From Solirubrobacterales bacterium (GTDB taxonomy: Bacteria; Actinomycetota; Thermoleophilia; Solirubrobacterales; Solirubrobacteraceae): a DNA stretch of 16,836 nucleotides. Every line of letters begins with the position of its first letter. Position 1 is the stretch's first letter. Shown here piece after piece: positions 1-5,908 of this stretch. Below the pieces are notes generated by a model. The model had not been told where the DNA came from, did no database searches, and saw nothing but the letters and a program-made list of their open reading frames with translations. Both the position numbers and the translations under genes were made by a program. Location of the stretch: the NCBI GenBank assembly GCA_003157595.1, contig PMKB01000316.1:132-16967 (forward strand), given 5' to 3'.

Positions 1-477
1 TTCATCGGCTCGCCGGCAATGAACCTCTTCGAAGGTGCCCTTGCGGCTGACCTAGGATCGGTCACGCTCGGCAGCCAGCAGATCGCCCTACCTAGCGACG
101 TGCACGTACGACACCCCGGCCTGAAGCGCTACGGAGGACAGCACATCGTCGTTGGGATCCGACCGGAGGACCTTCCTGCGACTAGCGACGAGCGTGCTGG
201 GCCGGTGCTCTCGGGCGACGTCGAGCTTGTCGAGGCGCTTGGATCCGAACTCCTCGTGCATTTCCGCACCGACGCACACGTCGTCCGTGCAGAGGGACCA
301 CTGGAAACCGGCGACGCAGAGCCACCGCCGTCCGGTGAACGCGATGTCCCAATCGACTGCACCGCACGTGTCGCGCCACGTCATGCAGTGCGTGCCGGTG
401 AGCGCATCAGCTTCTCGGTCTCCGCTGACCGCCTCGAGTTCTTCGACCTCGACACAGGTCGCGCAATCTGGGACTAG
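1..477 (+). CDS. Sugar ABC transporter ATP-binding protein, C-terminal part (MalK/UgpC type)
   Basis: This is the last 158 codons of a gene that begins before the window; frame 1 is open from base 1 and stops at TAG 475-477. The first residues, FIGSPAMNLFEG, are the junction that follows the nucleotide-binding domain in MalK/UgpC/MsmK ATPases. The remainder is the OB-fold/TOBE regulatory domain, marked by VGIRPEDL near residue 48 and a beta-rich tail. Proteins of this family energise uptake of sugars, oligosaccharides or glycerol-3-phosphate from the cytoplasmic face of the membrane, and this domain contacts the permease dimer. Walker A and B and the signature motif lie upstream and cannot be checked. 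The substrate is unknown because no permease or binding protein is visible. The group II intron starts roughly 160 bp downstream, so any further genes of this operon on this side have been separated from it. The family assignment is firm; the substrate is open. Confidence 0.88.
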   Translation, partial: FIGSPAMNLFEGALAADLGSVTLGSQQIALPSDVHVRHPGLKRYGGQHIVVGIRPEDLPATSDERAGPVLSGDVELVEALGSELLVHFRTDAHVVRAEGPLETGDAEPPPSGERDVPIDCTARVAPRHAVRAGERISFSVSADRLEFFDLDTGRAIWD

Positions 478-639
478 AGTGGGACGCCAAAGGGGCAGAG
501 CGTCAGCGCGCGATGAAGGATGCTCTCGCGCCAGCCTGGGAGCTACGCAACAGCAGGATCGTGAGTCGGCTAGCGCCGCGCTCCACACGCTCGCTCTGGA
601 CGGGGAGCACAAGCCGTCGCAATGAGTCGCTCACTCCCG

Positions 640-2563
640 GTTTCGGAAAGCGCCGGGATAAACCGGCATGGAGATGGGGATGAAAGGTCTCTGCATCGAA
701 GGGTTAGCGATCCGCGGTGGCCCCGAGTCATGCGTTGGTGTCCCGTGAGGGTGCAGCGAAGCGTTGACAGGGGTGCATGCAGGCCGGCTATTGAGCCTCG
801 AAAAGGGAGATGTTTGGGGTGCCGACGCCGTCGAAAGAGGCGGAAGGCGATATCGCTGGCGGCGTTTTCGCGAGCCGTCAGTGGACCCCGCGTGGTCGGA
901 GAACCTGTGCATGTGTGCGATCTCTCCATGCGCGAGAACCGGGAGGTCCCATGGTCACCCGTTTGTGGTGATGGTAGGGCGGGTCGTGCGGGGAAGGCTT
1001 CGGCCGTAATCCCGTGATGGACGATCGTGGGAAGTCAGACGATCTGGTAGTACCTGCGAAGCTGCCGAACAACGCCCAGGGCGGGGCGGCGGAGGTGGTG
1101 GAGGGAAGCGGATCGGCCGAGGGGAACGCGGCCAGCGAAACGCGCTCCGGACACAGAGCCGGAACGGGCGCGCTAAGCGAGCTGGATCGCGTGCGCCGAG
1201 CGGCAGCAACGGACAGGGAAGCGCGGTTCACGGCGCTCCTGCATCACGTCAACGTTGACCGTCTGCGGGCGGCGTATTGGGCGTTGAAGCCCAAGGCCGC
1301 GGCTGGGGTCGACGGCGTGACGTGGGTGGACTACGGGCAGGATCTCGAAGCGAACCTTCGTGATCTGCATGATCGGGTTCATCGCGGGAGCTACCGGGCG
1401 AAGCCGTCGCGGAGGGTGTTCATTCCGAAGGCGGACGGGCGGCTGCGGCCGCTCGGTGTCGCGGCGCTTGAGGACAAGGTTCTTCAGCGCGCGCTCGCCT
1501 GGGTGCTGAACGCTGTCTACGAGCAGGATTTCGTCGGGTTCTCTTATGGGTTTCGGCCTGGGCGTTCACCGCATGATGCGTTGGATGCGCTCGCGTTCGG
1601 GATTATCAAGAGGCGCGTGAATTGGGTGCTCGACGCGGATTTCCGCGAGTTCTTCACCAGCCTTGACCATCGGTGGCTTGTGAGGTTCCTTGAGCACCGG
1701 ATCGCGGACCGGAGGGTCCTGCGGCTGATCCGGAAATGGATGGCCGCGGGGGTCATCGAGGACGGGGCGTGGACGGCGAGCGAGGAGGGCGTTCCGCAAG
1801 GGGCGGCGGTTTCACCGCTGCTCGGGAACGTCTACTTGCACTACGTCTTCGACCAGTGGGCCCACCAGTGGCGAGGCCGCCACGCGCACGGCGACGTTGT
1901 GATCGTGCGTTTCGCGGACGACGTGGTGGTGGGGTTCGAGCATCGGGATGACGCCGAGCGGTTCTGGGTGGACCTTCGCGACAGGCTCGCGGAGTTCGCT
2001 TTGGAGCTAAATGCCGAGAAGACGCGGCTGATCGAGTTCGGGCGGCACGCCGCCCTGGATCGCCAGCGGCGAGGAGTCGGCAAGCCTGAGACGTTCCAGT
2101 TCCTGGGTTTCACGCACATCTGCGCGAAGACCCAGAAAGGGCGTTTCAAGCTGAAGCGGATCACCGACTCAAAACGGATGCGGGCCAAGCTGCGAGCGCT
2201 GAAGGGCGAGATCAAGCAACGGCGGCATCTGCCCATCCCCGAACAAGGACGCTGGCTGTCCAGCGTTCTGCGCGGGCACTACAACTACTACGCGGTGCCC
2301 GACAACAGCGAGGCGCTACGCGCCTTCCGCCACCAGCTCCTCCGACACTGGATCACGGCGCTCCGGCGCCGCAGCCAGCGCACCCGGACCAACTGGCAAC
2401 GGATGTCGCGCCTCGAAGCCCGATGGCTACCACCACCGCGCATCCTGCACCCCTGGCCCGACGACCGCTTCGCCGCCAAACCCAAGGCAAGAGCCCAGTG
2501 CGTTAGACGCGCACGCTGGGATCTGCGCGGGGGGCCGCCAGCAACGGCGGTCCCTACCGCGAT
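640..2563 (+). mobile_element. Group II intron (ribozyme plus maturase ORF); 5' end approximate
   Basis: The 3' end is well defined. Domain V is a 34-nt hairpin at 2491-2524 starting GAGCCCAG and ending CTGGGATCT, with an AGC catalytic triad at 2492-2494 and an upper stem capped by a short loop. Domain VI follows at about 2526-2561: CGCGG 2526-2530 pairs with CCGCG 2557-2561, and GGGGC and CGCC pair with GTCCC and GGCG. The unpaired A2556 is the likely branch point. It lies seven bases before an AT end at 2562-2563, the usual spacing. About 370 bp of structured non-coding sequence precedes the maturase ORF, as expected for domains I-III, and the ORF occupies domain IV. The 5' terminus could not be fixed: no clean GUGYG start was found, and 640 (a G next to an inverted repeat at 638-644/660-666) is a working guess that could be off by about 100 bp. 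Exon-binding sites were not assigned. Confidence 0.85.
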
Positions 2564-2756
2564 CGTGAGGCTGTCGCGTAAACACCGCCCAGACGCCTAT
2601 GGTGGGGAGACGGACTCCGAGGAGGCGCTCGATCCAGGCTCGCGTCCCATTATCAGGGGCTCTGCGCGCCATTTGTGGGACGCCTGCCCAGGCCAAACCC
2701 TTTGTGCGACAGCCTCGCGTGATCACGAGCGTCTCGAAACGACGCGCGTCAGCTAG
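1017..2756 (+). CDS. ltrA: Group II intron reverse transcriptase/maturase with read-through C-terminus
   Basis: The protein (579 aa from ATG 1017; GTG 1014 is directly upstream) drives intron splicing as maturase and intron mobility as reverse transcriptase. The RT fingers/palm run from about residue 70: GVDGVTW near 97, IPKADGRLRPLG near 136, first catalytic Asp region VLDADF at 204-209, PQG at 260-262, and the active site FADD at 299-302, where Phe replaces the commoner Tyr. A thumb/domain X follows to about residue 480 and includes QGRWLSSVLRGHYNYY. No HNH endonuclease domain is seen. Domain V begins at codon 492 and the intron ends near codon 516, so the last ~88 residues are translated from ribozyme (DV-DVI) and then from flanking DNA. 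Those residues look arbitrary in composition and are probably not functional. The MDDRGKSDD start resembles the usual N-terminus of this subfamily. Confidence 0.9.
   Translation: MDDRGKSDDLVVPAKLPNNAQGGAAEVVEGSGSAEGNAASETRSGHRAGTGALSELDRVRRAAATDREARFTALLHHVNVDRLRAAYWALKPKAAAGVDGVTWVDYGQDLEANLRDLHDRVHRGSYRAKPSRRVFIPKADGRLRPLGVAALEDKVLQRALAWVLNAVYEQDFVGFSYGFRPGRSPHDALDALAFGIIKRRVNWVLDADFREFFTSLDHRWLVRFLEHRIADRRVLRLIRKWMAAGVIEDGAWTASEEGVPQGAAVSPLLGNVYLHYVFDQWAHQWRGRHAHGDVVIVRFADDVVVGFEHRDDAERFWVDLRDRLAEFALELNAEKTRLIEFGRHAALDRQRRGVGKPETFQFLGFTHICAKTQKGRFKLKRITDSKRMRAKLRALKGEIKQRRHLPIPEQGRWLSSVLRGHYNYYAVPDNSEALRAFRHQLLRHWITALRRRSQRTRTNWQRMSRLEARWLPPPRILHPWPDDRFAAKPKARAQCVRRARWDLRGGPPATAVPTAIVRLSRKHRPDAYGGETDSEEALDPGSRPIIRGSARHLWDACPGQTLCATASRDHERLETTRVS
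2491..2563 (+). ncRNA. Group II intron domains V and VI
   Basis: Domain V (2491-2524) is the catalytic hairpin. Its lower stem pairs GAGCCCAG with CTGGGATC, including one G-A mismatch; the 3' strand carries a two-base bulge in the GTGCG/GCAC region. Domain VI (2526-2561) forms a three-part stem around the loop AGCAAC, with T2555 and A2556 unpaired. A2556 is the candidate branch-point nucleotide and 2563 the candidate last intron base. These elements also lie inside the reading frame of the maturase, so the same bases serve as ribozyme and as codons. Confidence 0.85.
2567..2716. repeat. ~150-bp element bounded by inverted repeats, MITE- or IS-remnant-like
   Basis: GAGGCTGTCGC at 2567-2577 is repeated exactly in inverse orientation as GCGACAGCCTC at 2706-2716. 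The similarity continues inward: read from each end the termini are GAGGCTGTCGCGTAAAC and GAGGCTGTCGCACAAAG, so about 14 of 17 positions match. The 128 bp between the repeats hold no convincing gene, although the tail of the maturase frame passes through. Terminal repeats starting GAGGCTGTCGC are reminiscent of insertion-sequence ends, so this could be a MITE or an internally deleted IS. No clear target-site duplication was found. It starts only three bases after the intron 3' end, so the intron may have inserted beside or within an older IS end. Confidence 0.5.
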
Positions 2757-3028
2757 CGCAACGGACGAAACACGAGCACCCTGGGCCGACCGGGACGGAC
2801 ACCCGCAATCGCGCGCGAAGCGAGCATCGCCGGAGTGCTCCGATTCGCGCCGAGCGGCCACGCGACCCGATCCGCGGGCGGCTGCTGCTTCCGGGCGGAG
2901 CGGCAGCGTATGCCGTGCTGCCGTGGGGCCGGTCTTGAGGTAGTTCTGCTGGGGTCCGGCAGTTTGGACGCGGGGTTGGGCCTGTTCGTCTAGCCTGCGG
3001 GCGCTGATCCTTGCCGGAGGTGGTGGTC
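2757..3028. other. Intergenic stretch, no gene seen
   Basis: No supported coding region lies here. A 7-bp perfect inverted repeat, CGGCAGC at 2901-2907 and GCTGCCG at 2917-2923, forms a hairpin with a 9-nt loop. It has no following T-run, so it is not a standard intrinsic terminator. A promoter for the alpha/beta hydrolase downstream could not be identified with confidence; TAGCCT near 2992 is a weak -10 candidate without a matching -35. Confidence 0.4.
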
Positions 3029-4246
3029 GTGACCCGGGTCGCGTTGAAGGACGAGTTGCTCGATGCGCAGTTGCTGCGAGCTATCGGGGCGTCGCCGTAC
3101 GGCGGGTCGGATGTTGGCGAATGCCTCGCCGCGGCGCGGCGCGTACGTGGCACCGATTTCGATCGTTGGTACCGCGAGTGGTCTACGGCAGCCGAGCGAG
3201 TGCTCACGCTCGCGCAGCAAGCAGCTGACGCGGGGCACACCGAGACGGCCCGCCTCGCGTACCTACGCGCCTCGAGCTACTTTCGTACGGCGGGGGTGAT
3301 GCTGATGGGTGCTCCGCTCGATCCGCGATTGGTCGAGGCGTATGCCCGCCAGACGGAGATGTTCCGGTGTGCTGCTGCGCTGATGCTGCCAGCCGCTGAG
3401 ATCGTCGAGATCCCGTTCGAGCACACGACCCTGCCCGGCTATTTCCTGCGCCCCGCCGCTGAGCAACGGACGCGAGCGACGGTCGTTCTCACCGGCGGCT
3501 ACGACGGTACGGCCGAAGAGCTGTACCTCGCCAACGGCGCCGCGGCCTTGGCGCGAGGCTACAACGTGATGGCGTTCGATGGGCCCGGCCAGGGCGCTGC
3601 CCTGATCGAGCGGGGACTTGTTATGCGCGCGGATTGGGAGAACGTCATCACTCCGGTGCTTGACTACGCCCTCGCGCGACCCGACGTGGACCCTTCCCGG
3701 GTAGCGCTGATCGGCTTGAGTCTCGGCGCGCATCTCGCGCCACGGGCAGCGAGTGCCGAACATCGCCTCGCGGCGTGCATCGCCGACTGCGGCGCCTATG
3801 ACCTCTATGCCGCGTTCCTTGAGCGCGTGCCCGGCCCGCTTGCTCGCCCGTTCGCGAGCGGGCGGCCGTGGGCGAGGAATGCCGTTGCCAAGCTCTTGCG
3901 GTTCCTCGCAGACAAACCCACTGCGGGATGGGCGTTGCGCCGCGGGCTCCTCGTCCACGGAGTGGACGGCCCGCTCGACTTCGTGGACGCGTTGCGCGAA
4001 TTCACGCTCGCCGGACGCGCTGCCAACATCACTTGCCCGACGTGGGTCTGTGACGCTGAGGGTGATGACATCAGCGCGTCGGCACCGCAACTGGTCGACG
4101 CGATGACATGCGAGAAGACATACGTTCACTTCACGGCGGCCGAGGGTGCAGGCGACCACTGTGAACAGGGCGCTCGCGCCCTTTACCATGCACGCTCGTT
4201 CGCGTGGCTCGACGATGTCCTGCACCCAGACTCCGGCAGCGACTAA
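3029..4246 (+). CDS. Alpha/beta hydrolase (DUF1100 / dihydroxypseudooxynicotine-hydrolase-like)
   Basis: This is a 405-residue cytoplasmic alpha/beta-hydrolase with an N-terminal helical cap (about residues 1-125) before the core, the layout of the FrsA/DUF1100 and 2,6-dihydroxypseudooxynicotine hydrolase group, which cleaves C-C or ester bonds. LTGGYDGTAEE near 154 is the probable oxyanion-hole loop and FDGPGQG near 183 a conserved core strand. GLSLGAH at 229-235 is the nucleophile elbow with Ser231, in which Ala replaces the usual second Gly. Candidate acids are Asp346/Asp347 in CDAEGDDIS, and His377 in GAGDHCE completes the triad. GTG 3029 was chosen because GGAGG at 3016-3020 lies eight bases upstream; TTG 3011 would lie ahead of that site. 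It stands alone between the mobile DNA and the tRNA. The substrate cannot be predicted. Confidence 0.85.
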   Translation: MTRVALKDELLDAQLLRAIGASPYGGSDVGECLAAARRVRGTDFDRWYREWSTAAERVLTLAQQAADAGHTETARLAYLRASSYFRTAGVMLMGAPLDPRLVEAYARQTEMFRCAAALMLPAAEIVEIPFEHTTLPGYFLRPAAEQRTRATVVLTGGYDGTAEELYLANGAAALARGYNVMAFDGPGQGAALIERGLVMRADWENVITPVLDYALARPDVDPSRVALIGLSLGAHLAPRAASAEHRLAACIADCGAYDLYAAFLERVPGPLARPFASGRPWARNAVAKLLRFLADKPTAGWALRRGLLVHGVDGPLDFVDALREFTLAGRAANITCPTWVCDAEGDDISASAPQLVDAMTCEKTYVHFTAAEGAGDHCEQGARALYHARSFAWLDDVLHPDSGSD

Positions 4247-4612
4247 AAGGCTCGGGCGGCGACCACGACGTCGCATAGCGCTCGCGCGGTCTCGCTTCGG
4301 CAGGCCAAAGCGGCAGCCCGTCTCGCTCGACTCACGCGAGGGCTCGCGCGTGAAACCAGTCGTCTCGTCGCACGCGACTCCGGCGCTCGCGTTGGACGAG
4401 AACCGGGTCACCGCGCCGGCGCCGAGCGCGCTCTTGCTCTCGGCGGAGGAGCGAGCATGCCGTGGGTGAGGCACCTGTTCGTGCTCGGGGCGAGCCCGAC
4501 CACGGAAGTCCTCATCGGTGACGCTCCCTCACAACGTCGTCGCGTAGGCCGCGGGGACTGGCTGGCCATGGCCTCAAAAAGGGGCAGCGTACGTCCGACG
4601 CGATGCAAGTCG
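4247..4612. other. Gene-poor stretch without supported genes
   Basis: This ~370-bp stretch has several short open frames on both strands, but none has family-like composition, a convincing ribosome-binding site or recognisable motifs. Its base composition is a little less GC-rich than the locus to the right. It probably belongs to decayed accessory DNA lying between the hydrolase gene and the tRNA. Confidence 0.45.
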
Positions 4613-4682
4613 GTGCCCATACGGTGTCCAGACACAGTGGGACACGAGAACACAGCAAATCCAGGCGGCCACAAACATCTAC
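4613..4682 (+). pseudogene. Possible frameshifted scrap of a tyrosine recombinase (integrase)
   Basis: Frame 2 reads SVPIRCPDTVGHEN (4610-4651), and after a 7-base offset frame 3 reads IQAATNIY (4659-4682). Joined, these give GHENIQAATNIY, which matches in spacing and residues the C-terminal box of phage-type integrases (LGH followed by xxIxTTxxxY, ending in the nucleophilic Tyr). The preceding SVPIRCPDTV also resembles the GVPIxxVSxxL stretch found just before that box. No upstream HxLR motif was found, so only a tail would survive. It ends 24 bp from the 3' end of the tRNA-Thr gene, where integrase genes of islands are commonly found. The match is short and could be chance. Confidence 0.25.
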
Positions 4683-4705
4683 TGCTTTGCAGGCTCTTCG
4701 TGTAA

Positions 4706-4778
<73 letters not shown>

Positions 4779-4821
4779 GGGGGCGGCAATGGTAGCGCGA
4801 GGCGCGCGCAGGCCCGGTAAA

Positions 4822-4998
4822 TCAATCCGGCTTGGCGTCAGAGCTTGCGGCGAGCGTTGTGCTCGCGGCTCCCGGCGCCGTCTGCTGCACGGTGTGGACG
4901 CCGGCGGGAACGCCGAACGCGCCGATCGCGCCGGCGAGCGCCGCGGCGAGCACGCGCAAAATCGACCCCCGGCGGCCTGGCTGTGCGCTCTCGTCCAT
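4822..4998 (-). CDS. Small hypothetical protein with one hydrophobic segment
   Basis: A 58-residue frame starts at ATG 4998-4996 and stops at TGA 4824-4822. It reads as a short charged N-terminus (MDESAQPGRRGS), then a hydrophobic stretch of about 22 residues rich in Ala, Leu, Gly and Val (residues 13-34), then a polar Ala/Thr/Ser tail. This is the pattern of a single-pass membrane peptide or a short exported protein with an uncleaved signal. An AT-rich patch at 5040-5060 lies upstream on this strand and could hold a promoter, but no good Shine-Dalgarno site precedes the ATG. No family was recognised. It sits between the tRNA gene and the end of the DUF1295 gene, on the same strand. It may be real but is unproven. 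Confidence 0.35.
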   Translation of the reverse strand: MDESAQPGRRGSILRVLAAALAGAIGAFGVPAGVHTVQQTAPGAASTTLAASSDAKPD

Positions 4999-5102
4999 GG
5001 ATTGATTATCGGCTCGGCCGGCGTTGGGGCCGCTAAGCGCGCAATAAGCATTTATTAAGCTATGCAGGGGTTCCGCCAGGGGATTTCGGAGCGCCCGCGC
5101 GC

Positions 5103-5121
5103 CGCAGCCGGCCGGCCTGCG
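5103..5121 (-). terminator. GC-rich hairpin just after the DUF1295 stop
   Basis: CGCAG (5103-5107) and CTGCG (5117-5121) form a perfect inverted repeat around the GC-rich centre CCGGCCGGC. It begins one base after the stop codon of the leftward operon. No T-tract follows on the minus strand, so it is at best a non-canonical terminator or an mRNA 3'-end stabiliser. Confidence 0.3.
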
Positions 5122-5122
5122 C

Positions 5123-5908
5123 CTAGCGTCGCCGCGGTGGCAGTGGAAAGAAGCCGCTGGTGTGCTCGACGTAGTCGCGGTAGCCGGGGCGGCGGGTCTC
5201 GATGTCGCGTTCGAGGACCGGCTTGCCCGATACGCGGGTGAGGATCAGCGTGTCGAACGCCGAGCCGACGAGCCCCCAGGCGGCGCCGAGGCCGGCACCG
5301 AGACCGATCAGGCCGAGCCCCCACCATGCCGTGGCGTCGCCGAAGTAGTTCGGATGGCGCGTGTAGCGCCACAGGCCGCGGTCCATCACCTTGCCGGCGC
5401 TGTCGGGATCCGCCTTGAAGCGGTCGAGCTGGAGGTCGCCGATCGCCTCGAAGCCGAAGCCGACGAGCCAGACGGCGGCGCCGATCACGTCGAGCGCGCC
5501 GAGGCCGCGGTGCGCGCCGAGCGAGCCGGCGGCCTGCAGCGGCAGCGAGATCACCCACATCGTTGCGGCCTGGATCAGGAACACGCGGTAGAGGCTCGTC
5601 AGCCAGAAGCGCTCGCCGTCGCGTTTGCGCATCGCGACGTAGCGAGGGTCCTCACCCTTGCCGTGGTTGCGCCGGGCGATGTGAAGCGCGAGCCGGGCGC
5701 CCCAGAGCGTCACGAGGATCGCGAGCGCCAGCCGGCGGTCGCGCGCGCCGTGGCCGACGGCTGCACAGATCCAGGCGATGATGATGAAGCCGACGCCCCA
5801 GAAGCTGTCGATGATCGAGGCGTCGCGCAGCCGCACGCTCGCGAGCCAGACCACGATGACGAGCGCGAGGGCGCCGGCGGCGCTCGCGAGCATCACGGTG
5901 GCGGTCAC
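5123..5908 (-). CDS. DUF1295 membrane protein (steroid 5-alpha-reductase / ICMT-like fold)
   Basis: This is a 261-residue integral membrane protein with about six hydrophobic segments (for example residues 5-25, 36-52, 60-77, 108-125, 138-155 and 192-215). The C-terminal signature is RYTRHPNYFGDATAWWGL (residues 181-198), followed by LERDIETRRPGYRDYVEHTSGFFP. This pattern defines DUF1295, related to steroid 5-alpha-reductase and isoprenylcysteine methyltransferase-like proteins, where the HPNY box lies near the nicotinamide or SAM cofactor site. The start is GTG at 5908-5906 and overlaps the TGA of the upstream oxidoreductase gene (GTGA), so the two are probably translationally coupled. Its role in the operon is unknown; reduction or methylation of a hydrophobic substrate is possible from the fold alone. 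The family call is firm; the reaction is not known. Confidence 0.85.
   Translation of the reverse strand: MTATVMLASAAGALALVIVVWLASVRLRDASIIDSFWGVGFIIIAWICAAVGHGARDRRLALAILVTLWGARLALHIARRNHGKGEDPRYVAMRKRDGERFWLTSLYRVFLIQAATMWVISLPLQAAGSLGAHRGLGALDVIGAAVWLVGFGFEAIGDLQLDRFKADPDSAGKVMDRGLWRYTRHPNYFGDATAWWGLGLIGLGAGLGAAWGLVGSAFDTLILTRVSGKPVLERDIETRRPGYRDYVEHTSGFFPLPPRRR

Noticed and set aside
478..640. Possible short gene starting at ATG 513 between the ABC ATPase and the intron
   Set aside because: It has no ribosome-binding site at a proper distance, Arg/Ser-rich noise composition, and it runs into the intron region.
557..2569. Nine-base direct repeat GATCGTGAG at 557-565 and 2561-2569, considered as a target-site duplication of a larger element
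   Set aside because: The second copy straddles the predicted intron 3' end, group II introns do not make target duplications, and a 9-mer over 2 kb of GC-rich DNA can arise by chance.
3263..4474. 403-residue open frame on the minus strand
   Set aside because: It is antisense to the alpha/beta hydrolase, which has its triad and a Shine-Dalgarno; the reverse frame shows no family motifs.
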